Of a DNA stretch of 64,000 nucleotides, positions 7,919 through 17,127 are shown piece by piece. Position 1 is the first letter of the stretch. Each line of letters begins with the position of its first letter. The position numbers and the translations under genes were made by a program. This stretch comes from DASRDE01 sp035938175. Lineage in GTDB: Bacteria; Vulcanimicrobiota; Vulcanimicrobiia; Vulcanimicrobiales; Vulcanimicrobiaceae. The notes beneath the pieces are model-generated. The model had not been told where the DNA came from and searched no databases. It saw nothing but the letters and a program-made list of their open reading frames with translations. The stretch lies in the NCBI GenBank assembly GCA_035938175.1, contig DASZHD010000051.1, positions 33,975 to 97,974 of the forward strand. The letters are read 5' to 3'.

Positions 7919-10900
7919 CTAAACGGCCATCGGTTCCGCGGCCGCCGACTGTATGAAAGAACACAGCAAGCTGATCGTGGCGATTTGCTCGATGGTTTTG
8001 CAGCGGATGTCCGCCAGACGGTCGCTCGCGACGACGACCGCCAGGGCGCGCGCCCGTGAAACGGCAACGTTGAACCGGTTACGCTCGAAGAGAAAATCGA
8101 TATCGCGCGGGATGTCGTTTCCGCTGGACGTCGCCATTGAATAGAAGACGACCGCGGCTTCTTGGCCTTGGAATTTATCCACCGTCCCGACGCGCACGTC
8201 GATTCCGGCCTCGCGCAAGACACGGGTTATCAGGCGGCGTTGCGCGTTGTATGGCGTGACGACGATGATGTCGGCTTCGCAGAGCGGCCGCGCCGTTCCA
8301 TCGTGCTGCGTGAACGTGCCGCGCAAGAGCAGTGCGATCTCGTCCGCAATACGCTCGGCTTCTTGACGGGATTCGCGGCTGTTGCCTTCGTGCTGCAACG
8401 GAATGTAGCGCAATCCGGAACCGTACAAGCCGGGTGAGTGCACCTGCTGCAGCGCCGTTTCCGGATCGGCCAGCAAGCGTCCGTCGTAGAGGTTCTGCGA
8501 GATGAAATCGCAGATCGCGGGATGCATGCGGTAGGAGCGATCCAGAAAGATGCCGCGATCCGGCGCGACGGTGTGATCGCCGCCGAGCACGTGTTCCAAA
8601 ACGGAGCCGCCCGCATGTAGCGGATGCGCTCCTTGCGAGACTTGCGCAAGCTGAGAAGGGTCGCCGAGCAGGACGATGTTTCGAGCGGCGGCGGACACGG
8701 CGACGGCGTCGGCGAGAGAAACCTGTCCTGCCTCGTCGATGAACAAATAGTCAAACGCGCCGCTCAAGGCTTCACGTGCGAAAAGCCACGCGGTTCCACC
8801 GGCAAGCTGATAGCCGTGGGCTTCGAGCGGTTCATTCGTCGGGACCGACGTGATGAACGGATCGGCGAGCTTTGAAACGTATTTGGATTCACCGTTGCCG
8901 TCGCTGTGTTTGTAGAGGCCGGTGAATGAGAACCCGCGTTCGTGCGCGCACTCCTCGACTTTGTGCAAGAGATTGTGAATCGCTTTATGGCCCGTACTCA
9001 GCACGCCGACGCGTTTACCGGCACGCAGCAAGTTGCAAATCACGCGCGAGCCGATGGTGGTCTTGCCGCTGCCCGGCGGCCCTTGAACGAACAAATAGCT
9101 TCCGTCCAATGCCGTCACCGCTTCGGTTACGCTCTCTGCCGTCACCTCGCGCGGCTGAACTACGCTGCGGCCGTCGCGGAATGCGGGCTTGCCGGCCAGA
9201 ATGAGATCGAGCGCGGGGCCCGCGAGCGACCCGCAAAGATACGCGCTTGCGATTCGGACGAGCGACTCTTTTTGTTCGCGCGTCGCTAACGGACCGCCCG
9301 GAATCAGGGCCGTGGTTCGCGCCGCATCGTCGATCGATCCGGAACGCTTGACCGCCACGCTGTTGCCGTCGTCGTCGATCGCGACGATTTTGCCGGCGCC
9401 CTTCCCCGTTGCGGGATCGTGGACGTCGTCGCCCGCAGCGAGCTTGTAGTGCTGATCCGGAAAACGATACGTATAGACGAGATTTCTGTCTTTGGGATTC
9501 AAACGGAACGGTTCGACGGAGCGGTCGAGAACGAGCCCGCCGAGCGCGTCTTTGTCGAATTCGACCAGCTTGTCGGGATTTTCGCAGCGATCGAAAAACG
9601 CCCACCACACCGGTTTCTCTTCACGGCGGTGGTATGCGAGCAAGTTCGCAAGCAGGTAGCGTGCGCGCCGTTCGTCGTCGAGCAAGCCGTATTCGTCTTC
9701 GGATTGCGGCGCCAAAATTCCATCGAGCAGCGCACGCTGCAGATCCGTGGTCTGCGCGGCTTCGCGTTCGAGTTTCTCCCGATTGTCGCACTCTTTGCAG
9801 CCGTCCACGCGCGGGTCGTGGCAAACCAGCCGCGCCTGGTGGAATGGAATGTCCACCCCCCAGCGCGCGATTGCTTCTTCGCGGCGTTTCAGCAGCCAGT
9901 CGCGCAGCAGTTGGGTCGACCGGCAATCGTCGCGATTGTAGCGTTCGATGTCGCGCAAGATTTCGCCGTTGCTGCGATCGTCGAGCCACCGCTCGAACAT
10001 GACGATCGAATCGTCGCCCTTCTTGACTTCGGTAAGCCGTTGCAACGGATAGAAACGTTCGAGCCGCTTGATGCTGTAACTCGATTCGGAAATAACGACC
10101 GCTTGCCGGACAACTGCGAAGAGATCGACGAAGACCTCGCCGCGTAAGAGATCGTCGACTTCCTGCTCTCGCGTGCCGTGCGCCTGAGCGAGGCGGCGCA
10201 GCGCCGCACGTTCGTAATCGGCGTAGTGGTACACGTGCATGTTGGGGAACGCTTTCCGCCGATCGATGATGAAATCGACGAAGGCTTCGAACGCAGCTTT
10301 TTCGGCGAACCGATCGAGGGCCCAAAATGCTTTGAACGGATCCGGATCGTCCGGGAGCCAGCAGCCGAACAGATACTCCAGCCCGCGCGAGGGTTCGTAC
10401 AGCGGGTCTCCCTCCATGTCGAAGAAGACGTCGCCCGTGGCCGGCCGCGGCAGCAGTCCGAATCCCGCCCACGGCTGGTGCTCGATGAGATCGTAAAGCG
10501 GCCCTTCGGTCCGGCCGCGGACCTGCATCGCGGCTTGGCGGCGCAGGCGCGCGAACGTGTCGGGATTCATTGCAGGGGGGCGCTGGTCGTCGCGGGCGGC
10601 AGCAAGATCGACGACGCTGACGATTCCGGCATCGTTCAGACGCTCGACTTGATCGCGGCGCATCCACGCTACCAGACTCAAATGATCGTCCGCTTCACGC
10701 CGCGCGGTGCAGGCGTCGTTCCATTTGCACGTTTTGCAATGCGTGCACGTGTTCGGATACGTTTGCGCGCCGTTCGCCTGCAAGAAGCGGTCTTTCAGAT
10801 GCCGGTAGTAGGCGATGTAATCGGCCAAGCGGTAGCGGCGCTCTTCACCGCTGCCCAGCACGATGTACGCGTACTCGCTCGCGCTGCCCTGAATTCGCGC

Positions 10901-11380
10901 GACGTGCTCGCTGTAATTGCAGAGCTGGATGATGAAGTACGGCTTCGGGTTCAAGGCCAGTTTGGTATCGAGAACTTCGTAGCTCCACGCCCAGCGCGCC
11001 GACGGCACGTCGACGCGCCGCAAGAAATCCGGGTGACCCAAGAATTCACCGTCGAAGAACGTCGCCTGATAGATCAGCGCATCGCCGCGCTCCATCGCGG
11101 CGATCGTTTGCATCTGCGCCGCTTCGAAACCGGCAACGGAGTGCTCCGGCCGCTGCAGCACGGTTACGCGTCCGCCGTACCGGGCGTCGAGCTCGGCGAG
11201 ATACCGGCGTTCGTGTTCGTCGCCCTTGCGCGCGATGAGTTCGGCCGTGGGATCGTCGCGCTGCGGAGCAGACAGCGCGCCGGAGGCGACTTGGCGGTCG
11301 AGGTGCGTCAATTGCCCGCACTCCAAATAATTGTTCAAATCCGAGGCCGCATATACGAAGCGCCCGTCAATCTGCTGCAT
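7919..11380 (-). CDS. TM0106-type RecB-like nuclease fused to SF1 helicase
   Basis: 1153 residues. The N-terminal PD-(D/E)xK nuclease-like part contains YEVLDTKLA and a four-Cys cluster (CTHCKTCKWNDAC) of the Cas4/AddB iron-sulphur type. The middle contains an RNase H-like segment (VFFDMEGDP). The C-terminal SF1 helicase has Walker A GPPGSGKTT, Walker B FIDEAGQ, and late motifs VDKFQGQE and VAVSRAR. Expected role: ATP-driven unwinding with nuclease processing in DNA repair or defence; the true substrate is not known from sequence. A strong ribosome site (GGAGGTGAGTA) precedes ATG 11380. It stands alone, divergent from the ferritin gene. Confidence 0.9.
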   Translation of the reverse strand: MQQIDGRFVYAASDLNNYLECGQLTHLDRQVASGALSAPQRDDPTAELIARKGDEHERRYLAELDARYGGRVTVLQRPEHSVAGFEAAQMQTIAAMERGDALIYQATFFDGEFLGHPDFLRRVDVPSARWAWSYEVLDTKLALNPKPYFIIQLCNYSEHVARIQGSASEYAYIVLGSGEERRYRLADYIAYYRHLKDRFLQANGAQTYPNTCTHCKTCKWNDACTARREADDHLSLVAWMRRDQVERLNDAGIVSVVDLAAARDDQRPPAMNPDTFARLRRQAAMQVRGRTEGPLYDLIEHQPWAGFGLLPRPATGDVFFDMEGDPLYEPSRGLEYLFGCWLPDDPDPFKAFWALDRFAEKAAFEAFVDFIIDRRKAFPNMHVYHYADYERAALRRLAQAHGTREQEVDDLLRGEVFVDLFAVVRQAVVISESSYSIKRLERFYPLQRLTEVKKGDDSIVMFERWLDDRSNGEILRDIERYNRDDCRSTQLLRDWLLKRREEAIARWGVDIPFHQARLVCHDPRVDGCKECDNREKLEREAAQTTDLQRALLDGILAPQSEDEYGLLDDERRARYLLANLLAYHRREEKPVWWAFFDRCENPDKLVEFDKDALGGLVLDRSVEPFRLNPKDRNLVYTYRFPDQHYKLAAGDDVHDPATGKGAGKIVAIDDDGNSVAVKRSGSIDDAARTTALIPGGPLATREQKESLVRIASAYLCGSLAGPALDLILAGKPAFRDGRSVVQPREVTAESVTEAVTALDGSYLFVQGPPGSGKTTIGSRVICNLLRAGKRVGVLSTGHKAIHNLLHKVEECAHERGFSFTGLYKHSDGNGESKYVSKLADPFITSVPTNEPLEAHGYQLAGGTAWLFAREALSGAFDYLFIDEAGQVSLADAVAVSAAARNIVLLGDPSQLAQVSQGAHPLHAGGSVLEHVLGGDHTVAPDRGIFLDRSYRMHPAICDFISQNLYDGRLLADPETALQQVHSPGLYGSGLRYIPLQHEGNSRESRQEAERIADEIALLLRGTFTQHDGTARPLCEADIIVVTPYNAQRRLITRVLREAGIDVRVGTVDKFQGQEAAVVFYSMATSSGNDIPRDIDFLFERNRFNVAVSRARALAVVVASDRLADIRCKTIEQIATISLLCSFIQSAAAEPMAV

Positions 11381-11530
11381 TACTCACCTCCGCGGCGTTT
11401 TCGCCGCTCCGGCGCATATTCCATCACGGCCGCGTGACAGGGGGGTGGCACGATAGCGGAACCGCGCTTGCTTGTATGCGCCGGCACGCGGGGGGTTGTA
11501 AGGCCGTAGTGTGAGGGGTACGCTCTTGCC

Positions 11531-12094
11531 ATGACAACTGTTAGCCAACCATTTTTAACCGACGTCAAGGAACTTCGGGAACGCGCCCGCCGGGAAATTG
11601 AAAAAGGCGCCATCACACCGAATTACGACGGCGACGTGCAGCGAGCGATCGAGCTGCTTCAGAGCGCCCTGGCGACGGAGATCGTTTGCGTGCTCCGGTA
11701 CACGATGCATTCCGTCGCGGCGGTGGGCATCGATAGCGAGAGCGTCAAGCAAGAATTCGCCGAACACGCCGGCGAAGAACGCGAACACATGATGCTGCTC
11801 GCTGAGCGAATCAATCAGCTGGGCGGAACGCCGGACATGGATCCGCAAGGATTGCATACCCGTGCGGCAAGCGAGTACGGCACGGCGCAAAAATTGATCG
11901 ACATGATCAAAGAAAACCTGATCGCCGAGCGCATCGCCATCGAACACTACCGCGACCTCGTGCGCTATTTCGGTGAAAACGATCCGACGACGCGCGTGAT
12001 GCTCGAGGGAATCCTGGCCAAAGAAGAAGAGCACGCGAACGACATGCACGACCTGCTCGTCGCCCACGAGGGCCGCCCGTTTCTGAATTCCTAA
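11531..12094 (+). CDS. ferritin-like (bacterioferritin/Dps-type) protein
   Basis: 187 residues forming a four-helix ferritin-like bundle. The carboxylate/His ligands are seen as ALATEIVCVLRY, AGEEREHMMLL, ENLIAERIAIEHY and KEEEHANDMHDLL, the E, E-x2-H, E, E-x2-H pattern of diiron ferritins. It would oxidise and store iron, or protect against peroxide, in the cytoplasm. GAGGGG lies about 12 bases before the ATG. Convergent with the exonuclease gene, 6 bases apart. Confidence 0.87.
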   Translation: MTTVSQPFLTDVKELRERARREIEKGAITPNYDGDVQRAIELLQSALATEIVCVLRYTMHSVAAVGIDSESVKQEFAEHAGEEREHMMLLAERINQLGGTPDMDPQGLHTRAASEYGTAQKLIDMIKENLIAERIAIEHYRDLVRYFGENDPTTRVMLEGILAKEEEHANDMHDLLVAHEGRPFLNS

Positions 12095-12100
12095 GCGCGT

Positions 12101-12619
12101 TCACGCGGGCCGCGCGTGCGGCCCCTCAAAGACCTGCAGACACCGCAAGAAGATCGCTGCGGTCACCAGTGCATCGCCCAGCGCGCGGTGGGCGTTCAAG
12201 CCGCGCAGCGCCGGATCGGCGTCCAAGCCTAAGTATGCCCGCAGCGTCTGGTTTTTATAGTTCGGCGCGCCGGGAAAGACGCGGCGCGCGAGCCGCACCG
12301 TGCAGATGGAGCGGTGATGCTGCAGCATCGGCAGGAAGCCGAGATCGAAGGCGGCGTTGTGCGCGACCACGGTGCACTCTTCGCACAATGCCGCCAGCAC
12401 GGGAGCGACGTCTTCAAAATGCGGAGCAAACGCAACATCGGCATTGCCGATCCCGTGTACCGCGGTCGCATAGTACGGAATTTCGCGCCCCGGATTGACC
12501 AAGCTCGACCACGCGGCGCGAACGGCGCCGTGCTCTACCAGCACGCAAGCGACCTCCACGATGCGATCGTGTACCGGGCTGAATCCCGTCGTTTCCACGT
12601 CGACCACCGCATACCGCAT
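12101..12619 (-). CDS. DnaQ-type 3'-5' exonuclease
   Basis: 172 residues from MRYAVVDVETTGF. The DEDDh motifs are complete: VVDVETTGF (Exo I), VAHNAAFDLGFL (Exo II) and NAHRALGDALVT (Exo III, with the catalytic His). It is a stand-alone proofreading-like exonuclease, close to the epsilon subunit or the exonuclease part of PolC; too short to include a polymerase. The frame extends to 12661, but the extra residues run into the terminator region. Confidence 0.88.
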   Translation of the reverse strand: MRYAVVDVETTGFSPVHDRIVEVACVLVEHGAVRAAWSSLVNPGREIPYYATAVHGIGNADVAFAPHFEDVAPVLAALCEECTVVAHNAAFDLGFLPMLQHHRSICTVRLARRVFPGAPNYKNQTLRAYLGLDADPALRGLNAHRALGDALVTAAIFLRCLQVFEGPHARPA

Positions 12620-12660
12620 AGCCGCAGCATCGCGCCCGAACGTGACAGGTGTATGGCACA

Positions 12661-12692
12661 AAAAAAAGCCCGGCCTTTCGGCCGGGCTTTTT
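12661..12692 (-). terminator. intrinsic terminator
   Basis: A GC stem GCCCGGCC / GGCCGGGC around a four-base loop, flanked by seven A on one side and five T on the other. Read on the minus strand it ends the lipoprotein transcript from 12717-13916 with a run of seven U. It sits between two minus-strand genes. Confidence 0.88.
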
Positions 12693-12716
12693 GCCCCGTG
12701 GAGTTATCGTGCCGTC

Positions 12717-13916
12717 TTACCGATGCACTCTGGCGTAGCTCGATGAGCCGTTACACGTGCCGTTGGTCTCGTTCCAGATTTGACCCAGGCTCGTTACGGT
12801 TTCATTCGAGGGCGGATTCGTAATGACGGTCGCGGTGCCGTTCTTCAGCAGCGTATTCGTCAAATACGTTTCGCAAGCGGCCATGTCCGTGGAATTGTCG
12901 GAGCTGTTGCCGCCGATCCAGATGTTGAAGTTGTTGCCGGGGCATTGACCGCTTCCGCAATCGTCTTCACGAATGAAGTAGCGCTGCAGAACCGGGATGT
13001 AGATCTTCGATCCGTACGGGTACGCCGAATCGTTTTCGGTATCGGTCGCGAACGTGATCGGGTTCGTCCACGTTCCCGAACCGCCGGCGCACGAGTGAAT
13101 TACCGGATGCGAGATAGAGCAGCTGTTGCCGTTATCGAAGTAGTCGTACCACTGAATCGTTCCCGTGATGCCGCCGCCGCTGGGCGTCGACGTTGGCGTA
13201 GGCGTCGGCGTGTGCGATGGAGAGCCCGTGGGCTTGGGCGTCGGTGTCGGCGAGTGCGTGGGACTCGGGGTCGGCGTAGACGTTCCGCCCTTGTTGCAGC
13301 CGAGTTGATCGCTGTAAATCGGTCCCGTCCAATTCACCGTTTCGTTGGACGGCGGATCGATGATGATATTGACTTTTCCGCTCGGCGTGAGCTGTTGCTC
13401 GCACGAGACGACTTTGCTGAAATTCGAATTGGCGTCGCCGCCGATCCAGAGATCGGTCCAGATGCCGGAGCAGCCGTTGCTGCCGCTGCCGGAAGACGGT
13501 CCGGAATTGGTGCAGTCGTCTTCACGAATGAAATACTTCTGCACGAGCGGCACATAAATTACGGTGCCGTACGGAAACTTTGCGTTCTCGGACGACGTCG
13601 GTTCGGTTGCGAACGTCGTCGGATTGCAATACGATCCGTCTCCGCCCGCTCCCGAATGAATCACCGGGTGCGCGATTGCGTTTCCCGGCGGCGAGTTGTC
13701 CGGCCACCCGTAGAACGTAACGGTAGCCGAAACGGTATGCGTCGGGCCTCCCAGGCCGCCGCTGTTATAACATGACGCCGGCAGCTTTGCGAGCTGCAAG
13801 GACGTTCCCCCGGAATGTGTTTTTACGGACGCGGTCGGCACTGCAGACTTGCCGCCGCACGACGCGAGCGCCAATACGCTCGCTACTATCAGACCGCTGA
13901 CCAAGATTCGCTTCAT
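12717..13916 (-). CDS. lipoprotein with duplicated Cys-rich domain
   Basis: 399 residues from MKRILVSGL. The signal peptide ends in the lipobox LALASC, so it is a predicted lipoprotein. Two homologous domains (about 65-215 and 265-395) share HPVIHS-(G/C)AGG, YPYG-x-IY-P, YFIREDDC, WIGG and PPSNETV. They are joined by a Thr/Pro/Ser linker of about 40 residues. The core suggests a double-psi beta-barrel type fold (inference only). Cys residues are conserved between the copies, compatible with disulphides. Family and ligand unknown. It is divergent from another lipoprotein gene, with a palindrome between. Confidence 0.82.
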   Translation of the reverse strand: MKRILVSGLIVASVLALASCGGKSAVPTASVKTHSGGTSLQLAKLPASCYNSGGLGGPTHTVSATVTFYGWPDNSPPGNAIAHPVIHSGAGGDGSYCNPTTFATEPTSSENAKFPYGTVIYVPLVQKYFIREDDCTNSGPSSGSGSNGCSGIWTDLWIGGDANSNFSKVVSCEQQLTPSGKVNIIIDPPSNETVNWTGPIYSDQLGCNKGGTSTPTPSPTHSPTPTPKPTGSPSHTPTPTPTSTPSGGGITGTIQWYDYFDNGNSCSISHPVIHSCAGGSGTWTNPITFATDTENDSAYPYGSKIYIPVLQRYFIREDDCGSGQCPGNNFNIWIGGNSSDNSTDMAACETYLTNTLLKNGTATVITNPPSNETVTSLGQIWNETNGTCNGSSSYARVHR

Positions 13917-13966
13917 AGAACCTCCAGAGTGCCAAGGGTACGGGGGTCGACCGTCCTCCACAAGGA

Positions 13967-13991
13967 ACTTATTTTATTCCGTAAAATAAGT
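13967..13991. promoter_or_regulatory. perfect AT-rich palindrome, candidate operator
   Basis: ACTTATTTTA and TAAAATAAGT form a perfect 10-bp inverted repeat around TTCCG. It lies between two divergent lipoprotein genes, 51 bases from one start (13916) and 88 from the other (14079). It has no GC stem or trailing U-run, so an operator is more likely than a terminator. Confidence 0.5.
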
Positions 13992-14078
13992 CCATCGTGG
14001 AAAATTCCACCAGGCCCCCTGGACGCTCCTTCAAACGCCCGCTCGAGATAGAAGCAAGGCAGGTAAGCGATTAGCAGC

Positions 14079-15227
14079 ATGGCGGACAGGCGTTCGCGGA
14101 AAACCCTTGCAGCGGCGGCACTTTTCGCGCTTGTGCCGGGCGCGGCCGGCTGCTCGAACCCGGTGCGGACGTCCGTTCCGCAAACCGCCTTTGCCGGGCC
14201 GATAGCGATCGAGCGGGTCTACTCGTCGGGGCGGGTCACGCGTCAATCCGGCACGGTGACGCAAACTCCGGCGTTCGAGGGCAACCGCATCGCGCTGCAC
14301 GAGCAGGTCGCTCTCGCGGGCCGGATCACCACGTCTACGGCCCGCGCCGATTTTCAGCCGGCGCGCGGGGGTTTTCGCGGATTCACCTGGCGCGACTCGG
14401 CCGGCAACGCGGTGGCGATGCGCTTTGCATACCGAAGTCCGCAATTGATCGTTCAAGACTTTTCGCACGCGCTGCAAAGCAATCGCGCGGTACGATCGGA
14501 CGGTTCGTACCGTGAGATCGCAAACGCAGTCGCGAAAACCGCAACGGTCGTTTCGACGATCGATTCCGCGGCTCGCGGGACGGGCTCGTGGAAAGTCGAG
14601 ATCTTTCCGCACACCAGCGAAGCCGGCAGCACGTATTACGGCTTTTTGAACGATGCGAAGATCGAATATGATTTTGCGGTGCGCGCGGCGGGAAGCCGAC
14701 TGCATCTGTTCGGAAACGGCGGTTTCGCTTCGGGGTACTCCGAACGCCCCGCGTTGCGCGATATTGCTGCCCTGCCGTCATCATTTGCCGCTGACGGAAG
14801 CTCCTACCGGCGGACCATGCAGGCCGTTGAAGCCGCCGCGGTCCCGCGGGACTGTACGATCTCCAAGTCAGCCCGCGGCCTGCGCAGCATGCGGGAATCC
14901 TTGCTCGACACGGATGCCCTGAGCGGAACGGTCGAATCGATCGATACGCAAACCGTTGCAGCGCCGAACGGCGGCATCGAATGTATATCGATCGCTGGGC
15001 GCTCGCAATATTTCCCGCTATCGCGTTTGCGGGCCGGCGTGGACTACCTTCGCTCGATCGCGATCTCCGAAACGCTGGCCTTGAAATCGCCGGGCGCCGG
15101 CGAAACGATTCCGGCGGCGTACGCCGCACTCGTGCGCGAGGACGTGCTGGCAATGCTGAGCGCGGAGATCGCGCAAAGCCGAACCGCGGCGCTGCGAGAA
15201 CTTGCCGCAACGCGACCCGTACGGTAA
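14079..15227 (+). CDS. hypothetical lipoprotein
   Basis: 382 residues. The signal sequence (RRSRKTLAAAALFALV) ends in a PGAAGC lipobox. The rest is a soluble beta-rich domain containing SGRVTRQSGTVTQTP and FRGFTWRDSAGNAVAMRF, followed by a helical C-terminus. Homologues are not recognisable to me. It is divergent from the duplicated-domain lipoprotein and convergent with the phosphoesterase, 2 bases apart. Confidence 0.75.
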   Translation: MADRRSRKTLAAAALFALVPGAAGCSNPVRTSVPQTAFAGPIAIERVYSSGRVTRQSGTVTQTPAFEGNRIALHEQVALAGRITTSTARADFQPARGGFRGFTWRDSAGNAVAMRFAYRSPQLIVQDFSHALQSNRAVRSDGSYREIANAVAKTATVVSTIDSAARGTGSWKVEIFPHTSEAGSTYYGFLNDAKIEYDFAVRAAGSRLHLFGNGGFASGYSERPALRDIAALPSSFAADGSSYRRTMQAVEAAAVPRDCTISKSARGLRSMRESLLDTDALSGTVESIDTQTVAAPNGGIECISIAGRSQYFPLSRLRAGVDYLRSIAISETLALKSPGAGETIPAAYAALVREDVLAMLSAEIAQSRTAALRELAATRPVR

Positions 15228-15229
15228 AG

Positions 15230-16591
15230 TCAGTCGTTGTCCGGCGCGACGTTCGAGGGGCGTTCGTGCTCGAAGTGCAAGGCCGGCAGACGTGCCGGAA
15301 CCGGTGTGAACGCTCGCGGCGGCTGCGTGAAATCGAAACAATCTATCAAACTGTTCGCACGCCGGTCGCTGGCCGCAAGCGGCGCCAATCCGAATGTCTC
15401 CTCGGCGAACTTCAGAAGGCTCCCGAACTCGTAAACCGTATGCGAAACGTAGCCTTTGCGCGCGTAGGGCGAGACGACGATCAGCGGCACGCGGCCGCCC
15501 AAACCATCGTAGTCCAGCTGCGGCGGCGGCACGTGATCGTACCAGCCTCCGGAATCATCCCAGACGATGAAGATCGCGGTGTCGTTCCAATACTTGCTCG
15601 CGCCGATTGCGTTCACGACGGATGCGACCCATGCCGGTCCCGTGGCGCTCTTCGACGTAGCGTGATCGGAGTTTTTCATATCGGGTATGACCCACGTTAC
15701 GTTCGCGAGTTCGCCGCGGTTCACATCGGAAAGCACGCGGGTTTCTGGCGAGACGACATTGGACGCCCATTCGTACCCGTACCGGACCGGAGCAATGGCG
15801 TCGAAGGCCGACCACAGCTGTCCGAAGTCGGGACCTTTGTTGGAATCGATCGCGGAAAAGCGCATCTTGCGCGCAAGCACTTTGCGCCACACCGCAGCGG
15901 GCGTCACCCGCGGTGCGTAGTAGCGCCAGGTGAGTGCGTGCGCGTCCAGTTCGTCGGCAAGCGTGCGGATCGTAAAGCACGGATAGACGACGGGTCCCTT
16001 TTTACGCTGATCGGTAATCGTCAGCACCCACGTCTCTTGCATCGCATCGCATCCCCACGGACGGCCGGAGGGAACGTCGGCGGTGCGAGCGGCCTGGCCG
16101 GCAATCAGGTACAAGTGCGCGGCGAAACTCTGGTCCAAATTCGACTGAAACATGCGATCCGCCAGCACGTACGATCGCGCCATCTGCCAGTACGGCTCGA
16201 CTTGCACGCGCGGAAGATACGCGTACTGCGGATACTTCTGGGCGGGTTTGGGTCCGATCGCGCCGGGCCATTCGCCCACGCGCTCCAAGTCGAACCCGTC
16301 CATTTTGCCGCCGTCATAGTCGCGCATCGCGTTGGCGTAGCTGTGGCCGATATCCCAGTCCGCGGTAAATGGAACGGGCGTCAGCGGTACGCGCCGGCCC
16401 GTGTGTATCAAGCCGCTGCCCGCGGTGTCGGCTCCCGGAAAACCGTGGAACACGTTGTCGAAGCTGCGGTTTTCTTGCACGATGAATACGACGTGACGAA
16501 TGCGCGTGCTCGCCGGTGTTTGCGGCGTCGCACAGGCGGCCGTGACGCACGCCGCGATCGCGCAAGCAGCCGCGCGCAGAAACGAATTCAT
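15230..16591 (-). CDS. secreted phosphoesterase (AcpA/phospholipase C-like)
   Basis: 453 residues from MNSFLRAAACAIAACVTAAC, a signal peptide with lipobox-like TAAC. Phosphoesterase-family motifs are clear: ENRSFDNVFHGFPGA near the N-terminus (metal and nucleophile region) and WDDSGGWYDHVPPP near residue 370. Family members hydrolyse phosphate monoesters or phospholipid head groups outside the cytoplasm. The start overlaps the stop of the upstream lipoprotein as ATGA, so the two are translationally coupled. The longer frame to 16744 duplicates the upstream gene's coding region and is not needed. Confidence 0.88.
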   Translation of the reverse strand: MNSFLRAAACAIAACVTAACATPQTPASTRIRHVVFIVQENRSFDNVFHGFPGADTAGSGLIHTGRRVPLTPVPFTADWDIGHSYANAMRDYDGGKMDGFDLERVGEWPGAIGPKPAQKYPQYAYLPRVQVEPYWQMARSYVLADRMFQSNLDQSFAAHLYLIAGQAARTADVPSGRPWGCDAMQETWVLTITDQRKKGPVVYPCFTIRTLADELDAHALTWRYYAPRVTPAAVWRKVLARKMRFSAIDSNKGPDFGQLWSAFDAIAPVRYGYEWASNVVSPETRVLSDVNRGELANVTWVIPDMKNSDHATSKSATGPAWVASVVNAIGASKYWNDTAIFIVWDDSGGWYDHVPPPQLDYDGLGGRVPLIVVSPYARKGYVSHTVYEFGSLLKFAEETFGLAPLAASDRRANSLIDCFDFTQPPRAFTPVPARLPALHFEHERPSNVAPDND

Positions 16592-17127
16592 TTGCCCTGC
16601 CCGTACGGAACCGTCAACGCATCCAGCTGCGCGCCGGACGTCCAGGGCGCGGGCGGTTCGCCGCGCTGCCATGGGTCTTTCGCGCCGTTCCATGCATCGG
16701 TCAGCATTGCATAGCGCGCGGCGGATAATTCCTGCGGGACGCACGATGCGGCGGCCGTGTGAATGTGCAACGCCCGAGCGTCAACGAGAGGCAACGCGGT
16801 CGCGCGCACCGGTGTGCCGTCGAACGATATCCGCACGTTTTCACGCGAAAAGACGTAGATGTTCGAATACGCGCGCACGGCGATCGCTTCGGGCGTCCGC
16901 ACTACTTGCGCGTACGGAGAGAACGCGAACGTGCGGTTTGCGCACGTCAATTGGACGAACAACGGAATCCGTCCGGTTTTTCGCGCGGCCAGAATGCCGC
17001 GTCGCAACTCCGCCGGCGTATCGCCGATCGCGGCAACGCGGCGATCGTCATGCGAAGCTGCGCCGGAACAGGCGCTTACGGCGATTGCGCCAAACATCAG
17101 CGGCGCTATGAAAAGGCGCGTTAGCAC
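16588..17127 (-). CDS. small lipoprotein upstream of phosphoesterase
   Basis: 179 residues if started at GTG 17127 (VLTRLFIAPLMFGAIAVSAC, a lipobox); the open frame reaches a TTG at 17169, which more likely belongs to a promoter. The mature part contains QLTCANRTFAFSPYAQVV and ends with a Trp/Pro-rich tail. Family not recognised. It forms an ATGA-overlapping pair with the phosphoesterase and may assist or anchor it (inference from coupling). Confidence 0.7.
   Translation of the reverse strand: MLTRLFIAPLMFGAIAVSACSGAASHDDRRVAAIGDTPAELRRGILAARKTGRIPLFVQLTCANRTFAFSPYAQVVRTPEAIAVRAYSNIYVFSRENVRISFDGTPVRATALPLVDARALHIHTAAASCVPQELSAARYAMLTDAWNGAKDPWQRGEPPAPWTSGAQLDALTVPYGQGK

Noticed and set aside
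10178..11437. 419-codon plus-strand frame
   Set aside because: Antisense to the nuclease-helicase gene; composition is typical of a GC-rich shadow frame.
13170..13290. Microsatellite-like repeats
   Set aside because: They encode the Thr/Pro/Ser linker of the lipoprotein and need no separate explanation.
12780..13775. 331-codon plus-strand frame with Arg/Gly runs
   Set aside because: Antisense to the duplicated-domain lipoprotein; the runs mirror its Thr/Pro linker.
14981..16714. 577-codon plus-strand frame
   Set aside because: It is antisense to the phosphoesterase gene, has Arg/Val-rich low-quality sequence and no recognisable domain; the opposite strand has clear motifs.
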